Part shown: positions 16,915-24,961 of the stretch, piece by piece
Layout: the number at the start of each line of letters is the position of its first letter
How positions within the stretch are numbered: the stretch's first letter is position 1
Assembly: GCA_001304505.1 (NCBI GenBank)
Contig: LJUQ01000048.1
Location: 1 to 40,594, forward strand
Length of the DNA stretch: 40,594 nt
Direction of reading: 5' to 3'
Source: Bacteroides sp. SM23_62_1
GTDB taxonomy: Bacteria > Bacteroidota > Bacteroidia > Bacteroidales > SM23-62
Program-made: the position numbers and the translations under genes
The notes under the pieces: model-generated
The model's database searches: none
Told to the model about the DNA's origin: nothing
Seen by the model: only the letters and a program-made list of their open reading frames with translations

Positions 16915-18504
16915 TCATTTGTCTGATATGTTATATTCTACCCTGGTGCCCTGAGAATTTGTGATATACATATTACCATTTTCAAACAACAGGGCATTCA
17001 TTGAAAATCCAAACGTGTAAAATGGGACATCCAGAAAGAATAACTTTTGATTAAATGCTGAAGTTATTTCATCAACATTGTTATGCCCGACATAGATACT
17101 GGAGGCGTTGTATTGATTGAGTATATCATCCAATTCTTTTTCAGTGATCTGGTGAAACTGACTGTTATCCTCAAGATAACCCCTGTACCAGAATGGTCCT
17201 TCATCCCCGAGAATCAGCTCTTTTGTTTCAATACTAAATTTTCTGTTACGCTCAGGGTGATTCAGAAAAAACCTTACCATATCATTTATTTCTTCAATAC
17301 TTAAATCCAGCATAGAAATTTCAGGTGATATCCCGGCATGTACAAATAATTTATCATCTAATTTTATAATCGTATTCTTTGTTCGAAGCCATTGACCAAG
17401 GACAGTTTTTTTATGGTAAAGAAACCCGTAAGTAACCCGGAGTTTTTTACATAAATAATAATATTTATCAGAAATATACAACATGTTTTTTAACAGTACA
17501 AGAATTTCATGATTACCAAGCACAAAATGTACAAACCCTCCATTTTCAGCAGCCTGATATTCAAGTTCATAGATTAACCAGAGGGCTTCAGTTACTTTAT
17601 CGCCTCTATCAAAAATATCTCCAAGAAACAATACATGCCCATCGTTCCAGATCCAGTTTAAGTTAGCGTCAATTACCTGGTTTGCCTGAAGAAATTTCAC
17701 CAGGCTGTCATATCCTCCATGAATATCTCCAATAATAAGTAGTTTATTTATGCTGCCGAATTCTGCAGGCACAGGATCGGCTTTTTTTCTTAATGTATAA
17801 TCCTGTACATCCTTCGAAAAGCCTTTCATGACAAATGGATCAGAATCAGCTTTAACAGATTTCTTTATCTTTTTTGTATGGTTTAAGATTGAATCATGAA
17901 ACAGGTAATAAGCAATAATTTTATCATTTTGTTTCCATTGTATATACGGACCATCATGTGCTTCAGGCAGGTTTCTTTCATATCTGAGCTTAAGATATTT
18001 GGCAGCATCGGGGTTGTTACTGCTCACTGCCATATCGTATGCTGAATTGAATGTTTTGTTTTTATAATTCAGATAGGCACCATTTCGTACAAGTGTTTTA
18101 ATAATACCAATCTCTCCGTTAATTGCAGAATAGATCAGGGAATGATTACCTTCAGCATCTGTCACATTTATCCTGGCATCGTGATCAAGAAGAATTTTTA
18201 CCTGTTGACGGGAGCCCTGTTCTATTGCATACATTAATGGACTTTTTCCTTTAACGAACTGATTGGCATCAGCCCCATTTTTAAGAAGGAAATTAACAAT
18301 CCTTGTATGCCCTGTACTAATGGCATGTACTAAAATCGTTATACTATCTGAACCGTAAATTCCATTTATGTTGTTGTAAGAAATAAATTCTGCAATTGAA
18401 TCCATTTCATTTCTGTCAATATAATCAAAGACAGGAGGATCAGTTGCACCAGCCCGCATGGAGAATAATAACAGAAGGCATAAAAATATTCCTAATCTAC
18501 TCAT
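16915..18504 (-). CDS. Exported ankyrin-repeat PPP-family (Shewanella-like) phosphatase
   Basis: A 529-residue protein joining a signal peptide (about 1-20), three to four ankyrin repeats (about 52-172; for example TGHTRIVNFLLKNGADAN and SRQQVKILLDHDARIN) and a calcineurin-like phosphatase domain (about 250-500). All metal-ligand motifs of the PPP superfamily are present: GDIHG (259-263), GDIFDRGD (295-302), GNHE (330-333), FVHAG (387-391) and VGHN (472-475), with GPFWYRG (436-442) as in Shewanella-like Ser/Thr phosphatases. It should be active on phosphoprotein or small phosphoester substrates in the periplasm or outside the cell. The ankyrin part may bind a target. It is probably transcribed from its own TATCTTTG promoter and may be joined to the CotH-like gene downstream. 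Confidence 0.88.
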   Translation of the reverse strand: MSRLGIFLCLLLLFSMRAGATDPPVFDYIDRNEMDSIAEFISYNNINGIYGSDSITILVHAISTGHTRIVNFLLKNGADANQFVKGKSPLMYAIEQGSRQQVKILLDHDARINVTDAEGNHSLIYSAINGEIGIIKTLVRNGAYLNYKNKTFNSAYDMAVSSNNPDAAKYLKLRYERNLPEAHDGPYIQWKQNDKIIAYYLFHDSILNHTKKIKKSVKADSDPFVMKGFSKDVQDYTLRKKADPVPAEFGSINKLLIIGDIHGGYDSLVKFLQANQVIDANLNWIWNDGHVLFLGDIFDRGDKVTEALWLIYELEYQAAENGGFVHFVLGNHEILVLLKNMLYISDKYYYLCKKLRVTYGFLYHKKTVLGQWLRTKNTIIKLDDKLFVHAGISPEISMLDLSIEEINDMVRFFLNHPERNRKFSIETKELILGDEGPFWYRGYLEDNSQFHQITEKELDDILNQYNASSIYVGHNNVDEITSAFNQKLFFLDVPFYTFGFSMNALLFENGNMYITNSQGTRVEYNISDK

Positions 18505-18542
18505 TCAGAATATAATCAAATTATTAAACAGGAAATAAGCTT

Positions 18543-18550
18543 CAAAGATA
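18543..18550 (-). promoter_or_regulatory. -7 promoter element of the ankyrin-phosphatase gene
   Basis: The minus strand reads TATCTTTG, a match to TAnnTTTG, 38 bases upstream of the ATG at 18504. No clear TTG is found 19-21 bases further upstream. Confidence 0.42.
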
Positions 18551-18634
18551 TAAAATTTAGATGGGGGTGGAAGAAAGGAATATTTTAATGTATTTTGAAA
18601 AAAAGAAAAATTAATTCAGCAGGAAAGTATTTAA

Positions 18635-19807
18635 TTAAAAATTCCACCGTAGCCTGAGAAATGCAATCGTGATATCTTCCCTTTTTTTATCAAGTGTTAA
18701 AGGATCAGTCATTTCACCGGAAAAATATTGAAGGAACATACTGAGATCAACATTTTCCATCATATTATAAGTAATGGAAGGACCTGTAAAAAATCCGCTT
18801 AATTTCGGGAAATACATTCCTGCAAAGGAACAATTAAAAAGGGGTGTAAAGGAATAATTAATGGATGTGAATAATGAATACTTTGTAAAGGCGAGTGACT
18901 TAACATTAAGCGGTGAGGTATAATAGCCTAAAAATCCTTCGTCGGGCATAAAAGGTCTGTTTGAATAAAGGAATTCAATCTGCCATAACAGGGAATTCTT
19001 GAATGTATATTCCATCCCGGTAGATACCATAATTAAACCGGTTGTATCCTTAAAGTTATCGATATCATGAAAATAGGATACTTCTCCCCGAAATCCGGCA
19101 TTTGAGATATTTCCTGACCATCCCAAACCTGCAGTTAAGTCTTTCTCCTCCAGGATACCGCCCAGGAATTGAATATCATACCCCCTGATATTAAAATGAA
19201 ACAATCCGGCCGCTGTAATTTTTTCTGAACTGTCTGTTTTGGCTGTTAGCTCAATTGATGAAGTGTAGCTCGTATAGTATTTCAGGCGGATTGCATCACT
19301 TCCCGGGCGCTCAATATAATCGATATCAAAATAGGAATAGACATTGAAAATATCATTCGGGTTCCAGACCAAGGTCTGTCCCCAGTTAATTCTCTGTCGG
19401 CCTGCAGTTGCTTCAAAATTACCGGCAGTATACTGTATCCATAATCTGTCAATAGCTGTGTTCAGCACAAAATAATCCCCGGTAAAGATATTGAAAGAAA
19501 GATCAGCCCAGCCATTACTGCTGTTAATCATGTCCTTGTATCCGGGAGTGTTGTTTACGGTTTCTCCATAAATAAAACGGTTTCTTAACTGAACGCTTGC
19601 AGAAAAGTTTTTCAAAGGATAAAAGTAAAGATTCAGTCGGTTATGAAACATGTTCTCTGTCATCCAGTCTTCATCAATGTCTTGAAACATGACCATCTGC
19701 ATACCCGAAAGATAGCCATTCAGGGTTATTACTTTTAGATTATCCTGCCCGGAGATATTATGAAAACAAAATAGTAGCAAAAATGCAGGGATTCTGAAAT
19801 GTCTCAT
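18635..19807 (-). CDS. Outer-membrane beta-barrel (porin-like) protein
   Basis: A 390-residue protein with a signal peptide ending near HNISGQ and a body of alternating hydrophobic beta-strands, finishing on the aromatic C-terminus LRLRWNF that typifies outer-membrane barrels. The segment GRQRINWGQTLVWNPNDIFN resembles the conserved region of DUF1302-like barrels. It is the last gene of a same-strand set with the LolD-type ATPase, two FtsX-type permeases, a LolA-like protein and a TetR regulator, which suggests it forms the outer-membrane end of that transporter; this role is inference. A 7-bp inverted repeat sits in the 78-base gap upstream. Cargo is unknown. Confidence 0.75.
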   Translation of the reverse strand: MRHFRIPAFLLLFCFHNISGQDNLKVITLNGYLSGMQMVMFQDIDEDWMTENMFHNRLNLYFYPLKNFSASVQLRNRFIYGETVNNTPGYKDMINSSNGWADLSFNIFTGDYFVLNTAIDRLWIQYTAGNFEATAGRQRINWGQTLVWNPNDIFNVYSYFDIDYIERPGSDAIRLKYYTSYTSSIELTAKTDSSEKITAAGLFHFNIRGYDIQFLGGILEEKDLTAGLGWSGNISNAGFRGEVSYFHDIDNFKDTTGLIMVSTGMEYTFKNSLLWQIEFLYSNRPFMPDEGFLGYYTSPLNVKSLAFTKYSLFTSINYSFTPLFNCSFAGMYFPKLSGFFTGPSITYNMMENVDLSMFLQYFSGEMTDPLTLDKKREDITIAFLRLRWNF

Positions 19808-19861
19808 TTTCGGGGATGATAATATTGAAATATTCTATTTTTGTTCAGACAGATCATACTT

Positions 19862-19878
19862 ATTTGACAAAGTCAAAT
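19862..19878. repeat. Perfect inverted repeat between ATPase and barrel genes
   Basis: ATTTGAC and GTCAAAT form a perfect 7-bp inverted repeat around AAA, between the ATPase stop (19886) and the barrel ATG (19807). It could be a hairpin that tunes expression of the barrel, or an operator. There is no T-run for a classical terminator. Confidence 0.4.
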
Positions 19879-19885
19879 CTCTTTA

Positions 19886-20575
19886 TTATCTGTGTTTCAC
19901 TTTATCGCTGATGACCAATCCATCTTCAAGGGTAATTACTCTTCTTGCTTTTTTGACAACCCTTGCATCGTGAGTCGAGAAGACAAAAGTGACATTTTCT
20001 TCTTTATTCAATTTTTCCATTATTTCGAGCAGGTTGGCTGCTGAAACAGAATCAAGGTTAGCTGTTGGTTCATCAGCCAGGATAAATCGGGGTTTTGATG
20101 CAAGTGCCCGGGCAACAGCGACCCGTTGCTGTTGTCCACCGGATAATTTGGAAGGGCGACTATTCATCCTTTCCCCCAGGCCTACAGCTTCAAGTAATTC
20201 CCTGGTTCGTTTTTCACGTTCAGCCTTTGGTCTACCCTGCAGGTGCATAATAAATTCAACATTTTCTTTTGCTGTAAGCACAGGTATCAGGTTATAAGCT
20301 TGAAATACAAAACCTATATTATTTAACCTGAAATCAATAAGTCTGGATGATTTTAGCTCGCCCACATTGGTTCCGTTAATAAAAATTTCGCCTTTCGTAG
20401 GTTTATCAAGGCCTCCAATCATATTAAGCAGGGTCGTCTTCCCTGATCCGGAAGGGCCAACAATTGCTGTAAATTCACCTTCCTCAAAAACCAGGTCAAT
20501 GCCTCTGATAGCATGTACTTCAACCTCTGATTCATCATAAATCTTCTCAAGGTTTTTTATATCAATAACTTTCAT
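19886..20575 (-). CDS. ABC transporter ATP-binding protein, LolD/MacB type
   Basis: A 229-residue ATPase that would power the FtsX-type permeases encoded upstream. Motifs are complete: Walker A GPSGSGKTTLL (about 40-49), Q-loop in IGFVFQAYNLIPVLTAKEN, signature LSGGQQQRVAVARAL, Walker B FILADEPTANLD and H-loop STHD. QAYNLIP and the TANLD ending are typical of the LolD/MacB/FtsE branch, whose members move lipoproteins or extrude substrates by mechanotransmission. The 281-base gap before it contains repeats and no gene, which is long for an operon, so an internal promoter or RNA processing site is possible. Confidence 0.95.
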   Translation of the reverse strand: MKVIDIKNLEKIYDESEVEVHAIRGIDLVFEEGEFTAIVGPSGSGKTTLLNMIGGLDKPTKGEIFINGTNVGELKSSRLIDFRLNNIGFVFQAYNLIPVLTAKENVEFIMHLQGRPKAEREKRTRELLEAVGLGERMNSRPSKLSGGQQQRVAVARALASKPRFILADEPTANLDSVSAANLLEIMEKLNKEENVTFVFSTHDARVVKKARRVITLEDGLVISDKVKHR

Positions 20576-20625
20576 GATAATGGGATATAAAATTGAAAAA
20601 AATGTTATCTGGTATTAATTAAACT

Positions 20626-20750
20626 GTTGATTCAACCAGTTATATTCCGACAGCTTAAATTAATAGCAACTAATGTTGTTCTCTTTTCTTCGTTATTTCA
20701 ACCAATTAATTCCGTCAACTTTTGTTGACCGCAACTGATATTACTTTCTT
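20626..20750. repeat. Diverged tandem ~60-base direct repeat with GTTGA/TCAAC palindromes
   Basis: Two copies start at 20626 and 20692 and align over about 60 bases with roughly 70 % identity by eye; shared blocks include TTCAACCA, ATTCCG and GCAACT. Inside are short inverted repeats: GTTGATTCAAC (20626-20636), CAACTAATGTTG (20667-20678) and GTCAACTTTTGTTGAC (20714-20729). They lie 50-175 bases upstream of the ATPase ATG and may be regulatory sites. Confidence 0.5.
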
Positions 20751-20823
20751 GTCTCTGTAAGACTCCCTTAACTCTCATCTCAATATCCTATAATATAAAC
20801 CCAATACTCTTCACACTCACACT

Positions 20824-20858
20824 ACTCCCTACTCCTTACTCCCTGCTCCCTGCTTCTT
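20824..20858. repeat. Degenerate heptanucleotide tandem repeat
   Basis: Five 7-base units in a row: ACTCCCT, ACTCCTT, ACTCCCT, GCTCCCT, GCTTCTT. The last unit runs into the stop codon of the permease gene at 20857. This pyrimidine-rich heptamer pattern resembles the short tandemly repeated sequences scattered between genes in cyanobacteria. Confidence 0.6.
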
Positions 20859-22287
20859 ACATATCTATTCTCAACGCTTCAGCCGGATTTAACTTCAAAG
20901 CTTTCCGGGCAGGGTATATGGATGCCAGAATACCGGTCAGTATCACCATTAGTGTCAGCTGTACAAAAGAATCCCAGCTTAGCACCGGGAAAATATGGGC
21001 ACTGAATCCCATAGCTTCCAGGCCTTCCTGGTACATTGCTGACAGATCAATACCGGTGTGTCCTGTATATAAAATAATAAGATAGGTCAGCACCATACCA
21101 ATAACGGCTCCGACAAGACTTAGAAAAATAGTTTCAAGCATAATCATACCGAAAACCCTTTTCTTATTCATTCCAATTGCCATCAGCATACCTAATTCTT
21201 TCGTACGTTCCAGTACTGCCATCAGCATGGTATTAACAATACCAAATCCAAGGGCAAGCAGGATGATAACCATAAATATTAAAAGGTAAAAGTTCATTGT
21301 TTTACTGTACATCCCGGCCTCCGGCATAACTTCAGCCCAGGTTTGTACACTCAGATAAGGGAATTCAGATTTGATTTTAGATGCAATCTCATCGTCATAT
21401 TGAACGGATGATATTAACACAGCAACCTCATTAAACTGTAAGTCTTGCAAATTTGCCACAGCTGCAATTTCTGATTGCCTGACATACACATTCAATCCGT
21501 CGAAGGCAGAATTTGCTGTTTTATATACACCTATTACCCTGAATGCATCGAATGCAATATGGCCATCCAGAGCCTGAAAACTCAGCACTATTTTCTGTTT
21601 CAGTTTATATTTAATGGCCTCATTTTTAAGACGGAAAGAATATTTTTGAGCCTGCTCCTGACCAAGAGTGGATATAAGGGCGGCCTGAAAGTCACTTTCG
21701 GTTCTGTAACGTATATCCTGAAGGGAATCAAGCAGAGGAACAAGATTCCGGAGCTTTTTATCATCCTTCATTTTCACAATATCCTCCTGTGTGAACATAT
21801 AATAGGTGAGCTTCAAAATTTTCGCGAGATCTTCACCAACAACGATAGATTTCTTTCCGTTTTTATCGAAAAACTCTCCTCCCCCTTCTACAATTGAACC
21901 GGCGATTCCTGATACCTCCTTTTCCTTTTCTACATCGATACCATTTATCATAATCCCTGAAGCGCTTCCTGAAGTACTGGCCATTCCCATTATTTTTATC
22001 CGGGGGCTGTAGCCTTTTATCTCGGTCACATTACTTAAGGTTGCCTGTAACCGGGGGTAATCATCGATGACATATTTTAATTCATTATTGTCCAGATAGC
22101 CAGGATTGTGGATCTGAATGTGGGAGACTTCATTTCCAATTGCCAGTTTTACACGCTGGTCGACCATGCCCACAAAAACTGCAACAGTAAATAAACCTCC
22201 GAAAATTCCGAAAATAAAAGCAGCAATAACTACAGAACTCCTGATTTTGCTGCGCCAGACATTTTTCCATGAAACAGACCAGATCAT
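20857..22287 (-). CDS. FtsX-like ABC transporter permease 2 (LolC/E or MacB type)
   Basis: A 476-residue inner-membrane permease with four membrane segments: one near the N-terminus (about 18-42), a long periplasmic MacB-type domain (about 43-330), then three C-terminal segments forming the FtsX core (MNFYLLIFMVIILLALGFGIVNTMLM, IMLETIFLSLVGAVIGMVLTYL and VQLTLMVILTGILASIYPA). The coupling motif ERTKELGMLMAIGM and the terminal YPARKALKLNPAEALR are typical. It begins 18 bases after the stop of the frameshifted permease 1. The two permeases probably form a heterodimer, as LolC and LolE do, driven by the ATPase encoded downstream. Confidence 0.93.
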   Translation of the reverse strand: MIWSVSWKNVWRSKIRSSVVIAAFIFGIFGGLFTVAVFVGMVDQRVKLAIGNEVSHIQIHNPGYLDNNELKYVIDDYPRLQATLSNVTEIKGYSPRIKIMGMASTSGSASGIMINGIDVEKEKEVSGIAGSIVEGGGEFFDKNGKKSIVVGEDLAKILKLTYYMFTQEDIVKMKDDKKLRNLVPLLDSLQDIRYRTESDFQAALISTLGQEQAQKYSFRLKNEAIKYKLKQKIVLSFQALDGHIAFDAFRVIGVYKTANSAFDGLNVYVRQSEIAAVANLQDLQFNEVAVLISSVQYDDEIASKIKSEFPYLSVQTWAEVMPEAGMYSKTMNFYLLIFMVIILLALGFGIVNTMLMAVLERTKELGMLMAIGMNKKRVFGMIMLETIFLSLVGAVIGMVLTYLIILYTGHTGIDLSAMYQEGLEAMGFSAHIFPVLSWDSFVQLTLMVILTGILASIYPARKALKLNPAEALRIDM

Positions 22288-22305
22288 TTGTATAGATTTT
22301 TTAAA

Positions 22306-23521
22306 TTACGCCCTTAAAGCTTTTGTCTCATTTATTTTTATTACTGTCAATGCAGGGTATATAATTGCAAGAGCAAAAATTAACAGTACAACAAGAGATT
22401 GACCGGTGAAATAACTGCCTTGAAAAACTGCAGGCATAATAGGATCAAATCCATACTGTTCAAAAATCTCAGCAAATTCACCAGTGAAGCGAATCGGATG
22501 ATTAACAAGTAAAGCAATAACAGGCAAACTGCCTGTAATGCCAGAAACAATGCCTACCAATCCCATGAGAATCATCTCGAGGATCAGAATAAATCCAAGC
22601 TTTGTTTTTTGCATTCCTATTGAAACCATTACCGCAAATTCACGCTTTCTTTCAGTGGTCATCATGATTAATGTGCCCAGTACTCCGAAACCAACGATCA
22701 ACACCAAGCATAATATACCCGCCATACTGGTCACTCTGTATCTGCTGTACAAGCTCCGGGTTCAATTCTTTCCAATCCATTACCTCATAAAGAGTTTTAT
22801 CCAGGGAGCCGGTAATTTCCTTGAGGGTTTTTGAAAGAATATCCTGGTCATCCAGATTAATAACCAGAGAAGTAAGCATATTATACGCACCATAAAAATC
22901 CTGGGCTGCCTCCAGGTTCATGAAAACAAGTCTGCGGTCCATTTCAGGATTAGGCATTTTTACGATAGCTGTGACCGGGAAAATTCCTGCAGCCGTTGCA
23001 CCATGATAACCCTGACTGAGAAGTGTAATAGTATCCCCGAGAGCAAGGTTAAGATATTCTGCGAGGCGACTGGATAACAGCACCCCTCTGGTGTCATATG
23101 CCAGATATTCACCTTTTATGAGATTCCTCTCGGGATTGGTTAATTCCTTTTCCTTTTCCGGATCAATACCAACTACAAATATGCCTTTGGTTTGCTCTCC
23201 GGATGAAGCCAGTGCAAAAGATTCAAGCCGGGGAATAACAGTTGATACATTTTCTATATTCTCAAGGATTGAGATAACCTGTGGATTGTATTCAAATGTA
23301 AATTCAAGTGTTTTATCATCCCAGTAACCATTTTTATGAATTTGGATGAAACCGGTGAATGCTTCCACAATACCCCTTGTCATATGGCCATAACTCCCAA
23401 CTTGGAGTGCGCGCATGATAAGGGCAAAAAACAGTGCGAAAAATACAGAGGCAATGGTTATTATCGTCCTTCTTTTATTTCGCCATATATTCCGCCAGGC
23501 AAGCTTAAGATGTTCTTTCAT
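22306..23521 (-). pseudogene. FtsX-like ABC permease 1, interrupted by a frameshift
   Basis: Two overlapping frames together make one FtsX-type permease. The first (ATG at 23521) gives MKEHLKLAWRNIWRNKRR, an N-terminal membrane segment and the periplasmic domain up to QSDQYGGYIMLGV, then runs out of frame to a stop near 22652. The second continues as LIVGFGVLGTLIMM, ERKREFAVMVSIGM and two more membrane segments, ending at IYPALTVIKINETKALRA. The change of frame lies at about 22697-22712, at the start of the second membrane segment. Losing two bases (plus possibly a multiple of three) best explains it, since the segment is a few residues shorter than in permease 2. No slippery heptamer is visible. 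It may be an assembly error or a true mutation that would inactivate the pair. Confidence 0.85.
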
Positions 23522-23556
23522 GATATTATAAAATTTGAAAATACCGATAATTGATG

Positions 23557-24309
23557 TTAACGAACCCGCTTCATGTTCTGCTGTGAAAAAAAACTGTCAT
23601 CAATAGGTTTGTTAAATAAAACCTCATTCAGTATTACAACTGTTTTGTTACCCTCTTCTTCTTCAGGAATCAGCTCAAACCGTGTTGGAATTAACCGGCT
23701 ATCCATGGTTTTGATGTCATATGCTTTTTCAGTCTTTATTAAGTAATTATCTTCATCATAATATTCACTTTTCATCTGTAGATAATCATCTTTTGATATC
23801 CATTTGATGATCTTTCCCCAAACCACAGCCGCATCTTCATGGGGTATTAGCTCAATAACGTAACAATCATGTCCATCAATCACCTCACCACCAATTATGG
23901 TATGTGTATAATCCACCACGATAGATGACTCTTTTAACAGATCGTCATTCGTAAAATCCGATCCCATCCATCCCTGTGACATCATGGAAGGAGGAAGTTT
24001 TATCAACCTGTTAATAGTCGGGTTCCAGTTCCACATTTCATTTTCACGCTTTAGAAAAGTCTGACCGCTTTCTTTGGGAGGGGAAGTTACCAACGCAAGA
24101 GAATAATCTCTTCCCTTTGTCCAGCTTTTGAAAGTAATATCCCGTTCCCAGGCAGGACGGATAATTTTCATCGTCATGGTGCTGTAACTGGTTTCTTCTC
24201 CCTGCATTTTATCATCAGCTCTTTTGATGATTTCCCTTGCATCCTGGGAATATAATGCACAGGTTGAAATGAATAATACAACTCCCGATAAGACATATTT
24301 TGTTTTCAT
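23557..24309 (-). CDS. LolA-like outer membrane lipoprotein-sorting protein
   Basis: A 250-residue exported protein with a signal peptide ending near TCALYSQ. It matches the LolA-like family annotated as outer membrane lipoprotein-sorting proteins: DAREIIKRADDKMQG, YSTMTMKIIRP, FLKRENEMWNWNP, KLPPSMMSQGWMGSDFTNDDL and the closing DSFFSQQNMKRV. The fold is an open beta-sheet cup that binds acyl chains, so a role as periplasmic carrier of a lipid or lipoprotein between the permeases and the outer membrane is likely but unproven. I use the ATG at 24309 because the longer frame starts with TTG and would overlap the tetR stop, while this ATG gives a clean signal peptide. It follows the TetR gene by 11 bases. 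Confidence 0.88.
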   Translation of the reverse strand: MKTKYVLSGVVLFISTCALYSQDAREIIKRADDKMQGEETSYSTMTMKIIRPAWERDITFKSWTKGRDYSLALVTSPPKESGQTFLKRENEMWNWNPTINRLIKLPPSMMSQGWMGSDFTNDDLLKESSIVVDYTHTIIGGEVIDGHDCYVIELIPHEDAAVVWGKIIKWISKDDYLQMKSEYYDEDNYLIKTEKAYDIKTMDSRLIPTRFELIPEEEEGNKTVVILNEVLFNKPIDDSFFSQQNMKRVR

Positions 24310-24320
24310 GGTATTGAGAT

Positions 24321-24896
24321 TTAACAATACATTTTGATAATTCGCTCTTTTATTCGTTCAACAGGAAAATTTTCAGGATTCATGACATAATGAAATCCTG
24401 TTCCATCCAGTAGCGCTCCCAGCAGGATAGCTTCTGTTTGTGGATCATCATAACCTTCTGACATGAAATGATTTGTTAACATATTAAGACTGGCCTGAAT
24501 GAGTTCCATAAACTTCTTTTCGACAAGCTTCAGGACAGGTGGCTGCATAAATATCATAAAGTATAACTTCCAGAAATGCAGATCCTTACGCATAATATCA
24601 AACATCTGCTCTATAAAAAATCGAATTTCGTCTTTTGTTAAAACTCCATCTTTATTCGGATCAAATATCCTGAATAAGTCGTCGAGTCCTTTATGAATAA
24701 TTGTAATAATAATGTCTTCCTTGCTCTCAAAATAGTTATAAATTAATCCTTTCGATATACCAGCCTTCTCAGCAATTTTGCTGATTGAAGTGGGATAGTA
24801 ACCTTCAGTAGCAAATAATTCCAGAGCTTTATCCAGAATGAGCGCTTTCTTACTTTCCCTGATTTCCTCAAATTGTTGTTCAGTTCTTGGAGCCAT
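24321..24896 (-). CDS. TetR/AcrR-family regulator with embedded EF-hand loop
   Basis: A 191-residue regulator. The DNA-binding domain (about 16-62) has the TetR helix-turn-helix: ILDKALELFATEGYYPTSIS, KIAEKAGISKGLIYNYFESKED. The C-terminal ligand and dimer domain contains, at residues 79-90, DPNKDGVLTKDE, a complete EF-hand calcium loop (Asp1, Asn3, Asp5, Gly6, Leu8, Thr9, Glu12) flanked by a helix LFRIF and a helix IRFFIEQMF. Most TetR proteins repress their own operon and release DNA on ligand binding. Here the upstream promoter overlaps a TGAC...GTCA palindrome and a second related site lies in the leader, so autorepression of the transport genes is likely. Whether calcium or a lipid-like cargo is the signal is unknown. 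Confidence 0.93.
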   Translation of the reverse strand: MAPRTEQQFEEIRESKKALILDKALELFATEGYYPTSISKIAEKAGISKGLIYNYFESKEDIIITIIHKGLDDLFRIFDPNKDGVLTKDEIRFFIEQMFDIMRKDLHFWKLYFMIFMQPPVLKLVEKKFMELIQASLNMLTNHFMSEGYDDPQTEAILLGALLDGTGFHYVMNPENFPVERIKERIIKMYC

Positions 24897-24908
24897 AACT
24901 ATAATTTT

Positions 24909-24926
24909 CGGTTAACCGGTCAGTCA
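24909..24926 (-). promoter_or_regulatory. Operator-like site O1 in the tetR leader
   Basis: On the minus strand this 18-base site reads TGACTGACCGGTTAACCG. It shares 12 of the first 13 bases with site O2, in the opposite orientation, and ends 13 bases before the tetR ATG. As a palindrome it is weak (about 5 of 9 pairs), so a second, lower-affinity TetR site is an inference. Confidence 0.45.
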
Positions 24927-24961
24927 AAACACCTTTAATTAAATAGTCCAGTCTTCATTTA

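Noticed and set aside
22697-22712. Programmed ribosomal frameshifting in permease 1
   Set aside because: No slippery run, internal Shine-Dalgarno or stop codon context at the junction; a deletion or sequence error is simpler.
22306-22752. A separate small permease gene starting at an ATG at 22752
   Set aside because: Its first residues lie in the overlap with the upstream frame and do not resemble an FtsX N-terminus; it is the displaced C-terminal half of permease 1.
24310-24327. Six-residue longer start for the LolA-like protein
   Set aside because: It begins with TTG inside the end of the tetR gene and weakens the signal peptide.
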